Assembly: GCF_900114215.1 (NCBI RefSeq)
Contig: NZ_FOSG01000018.1
Span: forward strand, 1-64,000
Direction of reading: 5' to 3'
Length of the DNA stretch: 64,000 nucleotides
Origin: Streptomyces mangrovi
Lineage (GTDB): Bacteria > Actinomycetota > Actinomycetes > Streptomycetales > Streptomycetaceae
Shown here: in pieces, positions 9,307-16,993 of the stretch
How positions within the stretch are numbered: position 1 is the stretch's first letter
How the letters are laid out: every line of letters begins with the position of its first letter
Position numbers and translations under genes: made by a program
Notes under the pieces: model-generated
The model's input: only the letters and a program-made list of their open reading frames with translations
Told to the model about the DNA's origin: nothing
Database searches by the model: none

Positions 9307-10569
9307 ATGCCCGCAGATCTCGCCGTCCTCGGTCTGGGTCGTCTGGGTCTTCCCGCGGCCCGGGCCGCCGCGGCCGCCGGTATCCGCACCATCGGCTACG
9401 ACCCCGACGAGCACGCCGTGCGCGAGCTGGGCGCGGGACGCCCGCCGGCGGGCGGCGGGCTGTCGGCGGCCGAGGTGCGCAAGATGGCCTCGGCCGGCTT
9501 CCGCGCCACCTCGGACCCGTCCGTGCTGGGCCGGGTCCGCACCGCCCTGATCTGCGCCCCCACCCCGCAGGGCGAGGGCCGCGCCCCGGACCTGGGCGCG
9601 GTACGGGCGGCGGCGCTCACGCTCGGTGAGCGGCTGCGCCCGAGGACCACGGTCGTGGTGGAGTCCGCCGTCCACCCCGGCGGCACCGAGGAGTACGTCG
9701 CCCCGCTGCTGGAGAAGGCCTCGGGGCTGCGGGCCGGGCACGACTTCCACCTCGCCTGCGCCCCCTCCCGCCTCGACCCCGGCAACCGCTCCCACGGCTA
9801 CACCAACACCCCGCGGGTGATCGGCGGGCTGACCCCGGCCTGCACGGAGGCCGCCGCCGCCTTCTACGGGCGGCTGGTGGAGAAGGTGGTGCGGGCCCGC
9901 GGCCTGCGCGAGGCCGAGACGGCGGCGGTGCTGGAGACCAACTTCCGGCATGTGAACATCGCCCTGGTCAACGAGATGGCCGTGCTCTGCCACGACCTCG
10001 GCGTGGACCTGTGGGACGTGATCCGCTGCGCGGAGACCAAGCCGTTCGGCTTCCACGCCTTCCGGCCGGGCCCGGGCGTGGGCGGCCACGGCGTCCCCGT
10101 CGACCCCGCCTGCCTGGACCGCGCGGGACGCACCCCGGGCTACCCGCTGCGCCTGGTCGAGGTCGCCCAGGAGGCCAACGCCCGGATGCCGCGCTATGTG
10201 GCGCAGCGCGCGGCGACCCTGCTCAACGAGCACGGCAAGTCGGCCCGCGGCGCCCGCGTCCTGCTGCTGGGCGTCACCTACAAGCCCGACCTCGCCGACC
10301 GGACCGGCTCCCCCGCCCCCGAGATCGCCCTGCGGCTGATGGAGATGGGGGCGCAGATCGGCTACCACGACCCGCATGTGCCGCAGTGGCGGGTGGCCGG
10401 CCGTCCCGTCCCGCGCGCCGATTCCCTCCACGAGGCCGCCGCCGCGGCCGACCTCACCCTGCTCCTCCAGCACCATCGCGTCTACGACCTGCAGAGCCTG
10501 TCGGCCAAGGCCCAGCTCCTGCTGGACACCCGCGGCGCCAGCCCGACGGGGGCGGCCCACCGGCTGTGA
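9307..10569 (+). CDS. Nucleotide-sugar dehydrogenase family protein lacking the catalytic cysteine
   Basis: The 420-residue protein has the three-part layout of UDP-glucose / UDP-ManNAc 6-dehydrogenases. An NAD-binding Rossmann start GLGRLG (9-14) comes first, a central helical domain follows with FRHVNIALVNEMAVLCHDLG, and the C-terminal UDP-binding domain contains LLLGVTYKPDLADRTGSPA. The catalytic segment, GGHC in WecC-like enzymes, reads GGHG here (259-262), so the thiol nucleophile is missing. The protein may act as an alcohol-to-aldehyde enzyme or have another role; full four-electron oxidation is unlikely. The start has GGAAGGG about ten bases upstream. It is divergent from glpD and convergent with guaB3. 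Confidence 0.85.
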   Translation: MPADLAVLGLGRLGLPAARAAAAAGIRTIGYDPDEHAVRELGAGRPPAGGGLSAAEVRKMASAGFRATSDPSVLGRVRTALICAPTPQGEGRAPDLGAVRAAALTLGERLRPRTTVVVESAVHPGGTEEYVAPLLEKASGLRAGHDFHLACAPSRLDPGNRSHGYTNTPRVIGGLTPACTEAAAAFYGRLVEKVVRARGLREAETAAVLETNFRHVNIALVNEMAVLCHDLGVDLWDVIRCAETKPFGFHAFRPGPGVGGHGVPVDPACLDRAGRTPGYPLRLVEVAQEANARMPRYVAQRAATLLNEHGKSARGARVLLLGVTYKPDLADRTGSPAPEIALRLMEMGAQIGYHDPHVPQWRVAGRPVPRADSLHEAAAAADLTLLLQHHRVYDLQSLSAKAQLLLDTRGASPTGAAHRL

Positions 10570-10613
10570 CGCGGGCGCCCGCCGCGGCGGCGCGCACACG
10601 GCGAACAAGGAAA

Positions 10614-10652
10614 GGGGCCGGGCCCGGTGGACGCACCACCGGGCCCGGCCCC
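10614..10652. terminator. Bidirectional hairpin terminator
   Basis: A perfect 17-bp stem (GGGGCCGGGCCCGGTGG and its complement) with a 5-nt ACGCA loop lies between two convergent genes, and would serve both. Confidence 0.85.
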
Positions 10653-10690
10653 TCCGCCGCACGGGTTCCGCCGCACGCGTGCTCTCGCGC

Positions 10691-11800
10691 TCAGCGGGAG
10701 ACGGTGACCTCCACGCGCTGGAACTCCTTGAGCTCCGAGTAGCCGGTGGTGGCCATGGCCCGGCGCAGGGCGCCGAAGAAGTTCATGTGGCCCTCGGGGC
10801 TGTGCGAGGGGCCGAGCAGGATCTCCTCGGTGGTGCCGACCGTGCCGAGGTTGACGCGCCTGCCGCGCGGCACGTCCTCGTGGACGGCCTCCATGCCCCA
10901 GTGGTGCCCGTGGCCGGGCGCGTCGGTGGCACGGGCCAGCGGGGAGCCCATCATCACCGCGTCCGCGCCGCAGGCGACGGCCTTGGGCAGGTCGCCGGAC
11001 CAGCCCACGCCGCCGTCGGCGATGACGTGGACGTACCGGCCGCCGGACTCGTCCAGGTAGTCGCGGCGGGCCGCCGCCACGTCGGCGACGGCGGTGGCCA
11101 TCGGCACCTGGATGCCCAGCACGTTGCGGGTGGTGTGCGCGGCGCCGCCGCCGAAACCGACCAGCACGCCCGCGGCGCCGGTGCGCATCAGGTGCAGCGC
11201 GGCGGTGTACGTGGCGCAGCCGCCGACGATGACGGGGACGTCGAGCTCGTAGATGAACTGCTTGAGGTTGAGCGGTTCGGCCGCCGAGGAGACGTGCTCG
11301 GCGGAGACGGTGGTGCCGCGGATGACGAAGATGTCCACGCCCGCGTCCACGACCGCCTTGGAGAACTGCGCGGTGCGCTGCGGCGACAGCGCGGCGGCCG
11401 TCACCACGCCGGAGTCGCGCACCTCCTTGATCCGCCGCCCGATCAGCTCCTCCTGGATGGGGGCGGAGTAGATCTCCTGGAGCCGGCGGGTCGCCACGGC
11501 CTCGTCCATCTCGGCGATCTCGTGGAGCAGCGGCTCGGGGTCCTCGTAACGCGTCCACAGGCCTTCGAGGTTGAGCACCCCCAGGCCGCCCAGCTCGCCG
11601 ATGCGGATCGCGGTGCGCGGCGAGACGACCGAGTCCATCGGTGCGGCCAGGAACGGCAGCTCGAAGCGGTAGGCGTCGATCTGCCAGGCGATCGAGACCT
11701 CCTTCGGGTCCCGCGTGCGGCGACTGGGCACCACCGCGATGTCGTCGAAGGCGTACGCCCGCCTCCCGCGCTTGCCGCGGCCGATCTCGATCTCAGTCAC
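10691..11800 (-). CDS. guaB3: GuaB3, IMP dehydrogenase / GMP reductase family protein
   Basis: A 369-residue TIM-barrel protein of the IMPDH/GMPR superfamily without CBS domains, which matches the short actinobacterial GuaB3 group. Landmarks are FDDIAVVPSRR (18-28), LAAPMDSVVS (51-60) and a substrate-phosphate loop. The loop that is GPGSICTTR in IMPDH reads GGGAAHTTR here, with His222 where the catalytic Cys would be. Some cyanobacterial GuaB3 proteins are GMP reductases; for this Cys-less form the activity is open. The GTG start has GGAAGGG eight bases upstream. It lies after guaB but beyond that gene's terminator, so it is probably its own transcription unit. Confidence 0.9.
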   Translation of the reverse strand: MTEIEIGRGKRGRRAYAFDDIAVVPSRRTRDPKEVSIAWQIDAYRFELPFLAAPMDSVVSPRTAIRIGELGGLGVLNLEGLWTRYEDPEPLLHEIAEMDEAVATRRLQEIYSAPIQEELIGRRIKEVRDSGVVTAAALSPQRTAQFSKAVVDAGVDIFVIRGTTVSAEHVSSAAEPLNLKQFIYELDVPVIVGGCATYTAALHLMRTGAAGVLVGFGGGAAHTTRNVLGIQVPMATAVADVAAARRDYLDESGGRYVHVIADGGVGWSGDLPKAVACGADAVMMGSPLARATDAPGHGHHWGMEAVHEDVPRGRRVNLGTVGTTEEILLGPSHSPEGHMNFFGALRRAMATTGYSELKEFQRVEVTVSR

Positions 11801-11872
11801 GTGCTGTGCCCTTCCTACGGTCTACGCACCCAGTATCCCCGAGCGGGACACCGGGGACGCGCACCGGGTGAG

Positions 11873-11914
11873 CCGGCCTCGGTCACGGCCCGCCCGGGCC
11901 GTGACCGAGGCCGG
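11873..11914 (-). terminator. Hairpin terminator downstream of guaB
   Basis: A perfect 19-bp stem (CCGGCCTCGGTCACGGCCC and its complement) with a 4-nt loop begins eleven bases after the guaB stop. It separates guaB from guaB3. Confidence 0.85.
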
Positions 11915-11924
11915 CCGGTCCGTC

Positions 11925-13463
11925 TCAGCGCCGGGAGTAGTTCGGCGCCTCGGTGGTCATCTGGACGTCGTGCGGGTGGCTCTCCTTGAGCCCGGCCGCG
12001 GTGATGCGCACGAAGCGCCCCCTGGCCTTCAGCTCCGGCACCGTTTGGCCGCCGACGTAGAACATCGACTGGCGCAGACCGCCGACGAGCTGGTGCACCA
12101 CCGCGCCCAGCGGGCCGCGGTAGGGGACCTGGCCCTCGACGCCCTCGGGGACGAGCTTGTCGTCGGCGGCGACCGTCTCCTGGAAGTAGCGGTCCTTGGA
12201 GTAGGACTTGGCCTGGCCGCGCGACTGCATCGCGCCCAGCGAGCCCATGCCGCGGTAGGACTTGAACTGCTTGCCGTTGATGAACAGCAGCTCGCCCGGC
12301 GACTCCTCGCAGCCCGCCAGCAGGCTGCCGAGCATCACGGTGTCGGCGCCGGCGACCAGGGCCTTGGCGATGTCGCCGCTGTACTGCAGCCCGCCGTCGC
12401 CGATGACCGGGACGCCGCTCTCCCGCGCGGCGAGCGCGGCCTCGTAGATCGCGGTGACCTGCGGGACGCCGATGCCGGCGACGACGCGGGTGGTGCAGAT
12501 CGAGCCCGGCCCGACGCCGACCTTGACGCCGTCGGCGCCGGAGTCGATCAGCGCCCTGGCGCCGTCGCGGGTGGCGACGTTGCCGCCGACCACGTCGACC
12601 GAGGAGTTGGACTTGATCTTGGCGACCATCTCGCCGACCAGCTTCGAGTGGCCGTGCGCGGTGTCCACGACGATGAAGTCGGCGCCCGCCTCGATCAGCG
12701 CCTGGGCCCGCTCGAAGGCGTCACCGGCCACGCCGACCGCCGCGCCGACGATGAGGCGGCCCTCGTCGTCCTTGGCGGCGTGCGGGTACTTCTCCGCCTT
12801 GACGAAGTCCTTGACGGTGATCAGGCCCTTGAGCACCCCGTCGCCGTCGACCAGCGGCAGCTTCTCGATCTTGTGGCGGCGCAGCAGCTCCATGGCCTCC
12901 GCGCGCGAGATGCCCACCTTGCCGGTGACCAGCGGCATCGGCGTCATGACCTCGCGGACCTCGCGGCTGCGGTCGGTCTCGAAGGCCATGTCGCGGTTGG
13001 TGACGATGCCCAGCAGCTTGCCGGAGGCGTCGGTGACCGGCACGCCGCTGATGCGGAAGCGGCCGCACAGCTCGTCGGCCTCGCGCAGCGTGGCGTCGGG
13101 GCGGATGGTGATCGGGTCGGTGACCATGCCGGACTCCGACCGTTTGACCTGGTCGACCTGGTCGGCCTGGTCCTCGATCGAGAGGTTGCGGTGCAGCACG
13201 CCGACACCGCCCTGCCGGGCCATGGCGATCGCCATGCGGGCCTCGGTGACCTTGTCCATCGCCGCGGAGATCAGCGGGACGTTCACCTTCACGTTGCGCG
13301 AGACGTACGAGGAGGTGTCGATGTCCTGCGGGGCCATGTCCGACTCGCCCGGCAGCAGCAGCACGTCGTCGTAGGTCAGCCCGAGTGCGGCGAACTTCGC
13401 GGGAACCCCGTCGGCACTGCCGGCACCGCCGACGCTGCCCGTACTGCCGACGTTGTCCGTCAT
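11925..13463 (-). CDS. guaB: IMP dehydrogenase
   Basis: This 512-residue enzyme makes XMP from IMP with NAD+, the first committed step to GMP. The catalytic loop GVGPGSICTTR carries Cys323, and two CBS domains occupy about residues 115-225, as in canonical GuaB. A Gly/Ser-rich stretch of about 20 residues precedes the conserved FAALGLTYDDVLLLPG. The ATG chosen has GAAGG upstream; a second ATG 12 bases earlier, with GGAAGG, would add four residues and is nearly as good. The gene lies between shbA and guaB3 on the same strand. Confidence 0.97.
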   Translation of the reverse strand: MTDNVGSTGSVGGAGSADGVPAKFAALGLTYDDVLLLPGESDMAPQDIDTSSYVSRNVKVNVPLISAAMDKVTEARMAIAMARQGGVGVLHRNLSIEDQADQVDQVKRSESGMVTDPITIRPDATLREADELCGRFRISGVPVTDASGKLLGIVTNRDMAFETDRSREVREVMTPMPLVTGKVGISRAEAMELLRRHKIEKLPLVDGDGVLKGLITVKDFVKAEKYPHAAKDDEGRLIVGAAVGVAGDAFERAQALIEAGADFIVVDTAHGHSKLVGEMVAKIKSNSSVDVVGGNVATRDGARALIDSGADGVKVGVGPGSICTTRVVAGIGVPQVTAIYEAALAARESGVPVIGDGGLQYSGDIAKALVAGADTVMLGSLLAGCEESPGELLFINGKQFKSYRGMGSLGAMQSRGQAKSYSKDRYFQETVAADDKLVPEGVEGQVPYRGPLGAVVHQLVGGLRQSMFYVGGQTVPELKARGRFVRITAAGLKESHPHDVQMTTEAPNYSRR

Positions 13464-13596
13464 GACGCCTTCCATGGCACCTTCCCCAATACTCTTGCCC
13501 GGCGCGGACGTCCATGCTAACGGGCTCGGAAGGAGCCCCGTACCGCCGCGGGACCGCCCGCGGCCGAGGCCGGCGGGATCGCCGCCGGGCCGCTCA

Positions 13597-13626
13597 CCGG
13601 ATGGCCGGATGGCCGGATGGCCGGAT
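13597..13626. repeat. Tandem 8-bp repeat
   Basis: CCGGATGG occurs in 3.75 head-to-tail copies between the shbA stop and the guaB start. It is probably slippage-prone and could vary between strains; no coding role. Confidence 0.85.
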
Positions 13627-13645
13627 GACTGTGATCGGCCCCGGA

Positions 13646-14242
13646 TCACTGCTCCGCGAGGGCGCGCAGCCGCGACAGGGCTCGATGCTGGGCAACGCGC
13701 ACGGCCCCCGGGGACATTCCGAGCATCTGCCCGGTCTCCTCGGCGGTGAGCCCGACCGCCACCCGCAGCAGCACCAGTTCGCGCTGGTGCTCGGGAAGGT
13801 TGGCCAGCAGCTTCCTCGCCCACTCGGCGTCGCTGCTCAGCAGGGCCCGCTCCTCCGGGCCGAGCGAGTCGTCGGGCCGCTCGGGCATCTCGTCCGAGGG
13901 CACCGCCGTACTGCCCGGCCCGCGCATGGCGGCCCGCTGCAGATCGGCGACCTTGTGCTGGGCGATGGCGACCACGAACGCCTCGAAGGGCTTGCCGGTG
14001 TCGCGGTAGCGCGGCAGTGCGCACAGCACCGCCAGGCAGACCTCCTGGGCCAGGTCGTCCACGAAGTGCCGGGCGTCTCCGGGCAGCCGGGTCAGCCGCG
14101 TCCTGCAGTACCGCAGGGCGAGGGGGTGGACACGGGCGAGCAGGTCGTGGGTGGCCCGCTCGTCGCCCTCCACAGCGCGCCGGACGAGGGCACCGATCTC
14201 ACCGCGGCCGTCGGCCGGGGATGGCGTCTCGTCGTCACGCAT
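13646..14242 (-). CDS. shbA: ECF sigma factor ShbA (drives hrdB transcription)
   Basis: A 198-residue ECF sigma factor. Region 2 is seen in FVDDLAQEVCLAVLCALPRY with the following FEAFVVAIAQHKVADLQR, and region 4 in LPEHQRELVLLRVAVGLTAEE with a helix-turn-helix running to the end. In Streptomyces the ECF gene between bldM and guaB is shbA, reported to transcribe the principal sigma gene hrdB; the same position and the sequence support that name here. No strong ribosome binding site precedes the chosen ATG; an in-frame GTG 15 bases upstream is an alternative. No anti-sigma gene adjoins. Confidence 0.9.
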   Translation of the reverse strand: MRDDETPSPADGRGEIGALVRRAVEGDERATHDLLARVHPLALRYCRTRLTRLPGDARHFVDDLAQEVCLAVLCALPRYRDTGKPFEAFVVAIAQHKVADLQRAAMRGPGSTAVPSDEMPERPDDSLGPEERALLSSDAEWARKLLANLPEHQRELVLLRVAVGLTAEETGQMLGMSPGAVRVAQHRALSRLRALAEQ

Positions 14243-14591
14243 CGGTCCATGGTGCACCCGGCGCGGCCGTTCCGCCGCACCCCGTCCGTGGTTGTGCACT
14301 GAAGCGTTATGGGCAGGCGCACTCGCTGTCACGTCCCGCGCCCTCCCCTCACGCCCGGCCGTCACGTCCCCGAGGAACTCCATACATCCAGGATGCGGCA
14401 CGCCGGAGATTACGGCACCGGCCCCCGTGTCCCGAAGGCCCCGCCTCCCGGTGCTCCGGGACCGGCGGGGCGTCTTCGGGACGCACCGCGCCCACGGCGC
14501 ACGCGGTGTGCGCGGCGTGTACGGCCGGCCGCGGTCCGGAGGACGGCCGGACCGGCGGACGGGCTCGCCGGCGGGGCCGCCCCCGCCGGCG
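14243..14591. other. Intergenic region between bldM and shbA
   Basis: This 349-bp stretch has no supported gene. It holds the bldM terminator hairpin and, nearest shbA, an AT-richer stretch around 14295-14335 that probably carries the shbA promoter; no hexamer pair is clear enough to assign. Confidence 0.6.
14429..14482 (-). terminator. Hairpin terminator downstream of bldM
   Basis: Three stacked stems pair perfectly: GTCCCGAAG (14429-14437) with 14474-14482, CCCCGCC (14439-14445) with 14464-14470, and CCCGG (14447-14451) with 14456-14460, around a TGCT loop. It lies about 110 bases past the bldM stop. Confidence 0.75.
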
Positions 14592-15203
14592 CTAGCGGAC
14601 GAGGCCCCAGCGGAAGCCGAGCGCCACGGCGTGCGCCCGGTCGGAAGCCCCGAGCTTCTTGAACAGCCGCCGCGCATGGGTCTTCACCGTGTCCTCGGAA
14701 AGGAACAGCTCGCGTCCGATCTCGGCGTTGGAGCGACCGTGGCTCATGCCCTCCAGCACCTGGATCTCGCGGGCGGTGAGCGTCGGCGCGGCGCCCATCT
14801 CGGCCGAGCGCAGCCGCCGCGGCGCGAGCCGCCAGGTGGGGTCGGCCAGCGCCTGGGTGACCGTGGCCCGCAGCTCGGCGCGCGAGGCGTCCTTGTGCAG
14901 ATAGCCGCGGGCGCCGGCGGCGACGGCGAGCGCGACGCCGTCCAGGTCCTCCGCCACGGTCAGCATGATGATGCGGGCGCCGGGGTCGGCCGACAGCAGG
15001 CGCCGTACGGTCTCGACACCGCCCAGGCCGGGCATCCGGACGTCCATGAGGATGAGGTCGGAACGGTCGGCGCCCCAGCGGCGGAGGACTTCCTCGCCGT
15101 TGGCCGCGGTCGTCACACGTTCCACGCCGGGCACGGTCGCGACCGCGCGGCGCAGCGCCTCTCGGGCAAGCGGGGAGTCGTCGCAGACGAGGACGGAAGT
15201 CAT
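14592..15203 (-). CDS. bldM: BldM, developmental response regulator
   Basis: A 203-residue FixJ/NarL-type regulator with an N-terminal receiver domain (1-120) and a C-terminal LuxR helix-turn-helix (about 135-200; LTAREIQVLEGMSHGRSNAE). The receiver keeps the Asp pair at 8-9 and the phosphoacceptor-position Asp54 in ILMDVRMPG. BldM is an orphan, atypical regulator needed for aerial hyphae and sporulation, acting alone or as a heterodimer with WhiI. Length and Asp54 position match the Streptomyces protein. The ATG has GGAGGG five bases upstream. Transcription should come from a sigma-BldN promoter at 15328-15355. It is divergent from whiD. Confidence 0.96.
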   Translation of the reverse strand: MTSVLVCDDSPLAREALRRAVATVPGVERVTTAANGEEVLRRWGADRSDLILMDVRMPGLGGVETVRRLLSADPGARIIMLTVAEDLDGVALAVAAGARGYLHKDASRAELRATVTQALADPTWRLAPRRLRSAEMGAAPTLTAREIQVLEGMSHGRSNAEIGRELFLSEDTVKTHARRLFKKLGASDRAHAVALGFRWGLVR

Positions 15204-15268
15204 GATCGCCCTCCGCAGCTCATGCGCATCACCTTAGGCCTCCAGGGCTGGTACGAATCGTCACCTGT

Positions 15269-15317
15269 GCGGTTGACCGCCCCGGACATCCGTCCGGCAC
15301 TTGTCTGTGTCAACCGC
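15269..15317. promoter_or_regulatory. Nested inverted repeat in the bldM leader region
   Basis: GCGGTTGAC (15269-15277) pairs with GTCAACCGC (15309-15317), and inside it CCGGAC (15282-15287) pairs with GTCCGG (15292-15297). On the bldM transcript this would be a cruciform or leader hairpin just after the start site; it could also be a protein-binding operator. Confidence 0.5.
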
Positions 15318-15327
15318 CTCCGCACAC

Positions 15328-15355
15328 TCAACGACGGTCACCCGAAAGAGTTACG
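15328..15355 (-). promoter_or_regulatory. sigma-BldN promoter for bldM
   Basis: On the minus strand CGTAAC (15355-15350), 16 bases, then CGTTGA (15333-15328) match the sigma-BldN consensus CGTAAC-N16-CGTTGA at every fixed position. bldM is an established BldN target in S. coelicolor. The start site would be near 15321, leaving a leader of about 118 nt. Confidence 0.88.
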
Positions 15356-15590
15356 GTCTCCGGCGCCCGCTTTCAACACCCTACGTGATGGCGTCGACAC
15401 GGAGGGGGTATCCCGCGCTGATCAACGGCCGTGTCGTCATTTGCCCTGTTTGGCGGGTTTTCTTTTTATTACTCGCGTATGTCCCGAAAATCTCGAAGAT
15501 GCATATTTACATCTACTCATACCGTGGATGTACGGTCGTGACTGTTCTCGACTGGTTCACCAGCATCAGTTCGCTTCGAGAGGACAAGCC

Positions 15591-15896
15591 ATGGCAGATT
15601 TCTCCCGCCTTCCGGGTCCCAACGCCGATCTGTGGGACTGGCAGCTGCTGGCCGCCTGTCGAGGAGTCGACAGCTCGCTGTTCTTCCACCCCGAAGGGGA
15701 GCGCGGAGCGGCCCGCAGCGCACGCGAGGCCTCCGCGAAGGAGGTGTGCATGCGCTGCCCGGTCCGGGCGGAGTGCGCCGCCCACGCGCTCACCGTGCGT
15801 GAGCCGTACGGGGTGTGGGGCGGACTGACCGAGGACGAACGCGAGGAACTCATGGGCCGGGCCCGCACCAGGCTGGTCGGCGCGGCCGGGGCGTAG
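15591..15896 (+). CDS. whiD: WhiD, WhiB-like iron-sulfur developmental regulator
   Basis: A 101-residue Wbl protein with four cluster-binding cysteines at 23, 53, 56 and 62, the same positions as in S. coelicolor WhiD, and the GVWGG turn (74-78) before a basic C-terminus. Wbl proteins carry an O2/NO-sensitive [4Fe-4S] cluster and bind region 4 of the principal sigma factor. WhiD is needed for late sporulation and spore septum placement. GAGAGGA lies seven bases before the ATG. Divergence from bldM is the standard Streptomyces arrangement. Confidence 0.96.
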   Translation: MADFSRLPGPNADLWDWQLLAACRGVDSSLFFHPEGERGAARSAREASAKEVCMRCPVRAECAAHALTVREPYGVWGGLTEDEREELMGRARTRLVGAAGA

Positions 15897-16005
15897 CGCC
15901 GCTCCCCGCGCCCTCCGAATGCCCCCTCGGCGCCCGGCGGACCCGGACGCCCCGCGGGCGCGGGCGCCGGACGGGCCGGGTACCGGACGCCGGACGCGGT
16001 CCGCG

Positions 16006-16926
16006 TCAGCGGCGGGCCGCGTCCGACAGCCGGTCCAGCATGGCGGCGACCGCCGGCACCCGGGCGAGGTCCGGCAGCGTCAGCGCCACCACCTCGCGCC
16101 GCACCCGCGGACTGATGCCCACGGTCCGCACACCGCGGGGCCGTACCGACTCCACCGCCAGCCCCGGCAGCACGGCCACGCCCAGCCCCGCCCCCACCAG
16201 CCCCACCACGGCCGGGTAGTCGTCGGTGGCGAAGTCGATCCGCGGGGTGAAGCCCGCCCTCTCGCACACCTCCACCAGATGGCCGCGGCAGCGCGGGCAG
16301 CCCGCGATCCAGGACTCCCCGGCCAGTTCCGCGAGCCCGACGCCGTCCCCCGCCTCCGCCGCACGCGCCAGGCGGTGGTCCTCGGGGATCAGCCCCACCA
16401 GCCGCTCGGTCAGCAGCGGCCGCACCACCAGGTCCGCCCACTCCGGATCGCTCTCCACCGGCCCGGCGGCGTCCGGGTAGCGGTAGGCGAGGGCGATGTC
16501 GCACTCGCCCTCGCGGAGCGCCTCCGCCGAGCGCGGCGGCTGCGCCTCGGTCAACGACACCCGGGCCCCGGGGTACTCCGCGCGCATCGCGGCGACGGCC
16601 GCGGGCACGATCGCGGAGCTGGCACTGGGGAAGGACACCAGCCGGACCCGGCCCGCCCGCAGCCCGGCGATGGCGGCCACCTCCTCCTCGGCGGCGGCCA
16701 GCCCGGCCAGGATCCCCGCCGCGTGCCGCACCAGCGCCTCACCCGCCTCGGTCAGGCGCGTCTCACGGCCGGCCCGCACCAGCAGCGGGGTGCCCGCGGT
16801 CTGCTCCAGGACCTTCATCTGCTGGCTGACGGCGGGCTGCGTGCAGCCCAGCGCACGGGCGGCGGCCGAGAGGGAACCGGTACGGGCCACCGCGCGCAGC
16901 ACACGGAGATGGCGTGCCTCGATCAC
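16006..16926 (-). CDS. LysR family transcriptional regulator
   Basis: The 306-residue protein starts with the LysR helix-turn-helix (LRAVARTGSLSAAARALGCTQ, here cut short), then LEQTAGTPLLVRAGRETRLT, followed by a periplasmic-binding-like effector domain. The start is a GTG directly behind a GGTGGGGGA stretch; an upstream ATG runs out of frame. It is divergent from a MOSC-domain gene across 67 bp, so it probably controls that gene and perhaps the SDR after it (inference from LysR habit). The ligand is unknown. Confidence 0.88.
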   Translation of the reverse strand: MIEARHLRVLRAVARTGSLSAAARALGCTQPAVSQQMKVLEQTAGTPLLVRAGRETRLTEAGEALVRHAAGILAGLAAAEEEVAAIAGLRAGRVRLVSFPSASSAIVPAAVAAMRAEYPGARVSLTEAQPPRSAEALREGECDIALAYRYPDAAGPVESDPEWADLVVRPLLTERLVGLIPEDHRLARAAEAGDGVGLAELAGESWIAGCPRCRGHLVEVCERAGFTPRIDFATDDYPAVVGLVGAGLGVAVLPGLAVESVRPRGVRTVGISPRVRREVVALTLPDLARVPAVAAMLDRLSDAARR

Positions 16927-16980
16927 TCCCCCACCATAAGCGGCCCCGTTACCCGTTCGCGCTCTTCGAAGGCGTCCTTC

Positions 16981-16986
16981 TACCCT
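16981..16986 (+). promoter_or_regulatory. Candidate -10 hexamer (leaderless) for the MOSC gene
   Basis: TACCCT ends seven bases before the ATG and no ribosome binding site lies between, the layout of a leaderless promoter. Confidence 0.45.
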
Positions 16987-16993
16987 GCGCGGC

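Larger units (their letters stand above)
15204..15590. other. bldM-whiD divergent regulatory region
   Basis: This 387-bp non-coding stretch contains the bldM sigma-BldN promoter, a nested dyad at 15269-15317 and, on the whiD side (about 15440-15540), an unusually AT-rich run with TTTTCTTTTTATTA. The AT-rich part probably holds whiD promoters; I could not assign hexamers to it. Confidence 0.7.

Noticed and set aside
13476..14024. 699-residue version of GuaB
   Set aside because: The added part overlaps shbA in another frame and lacks conservation-like features.
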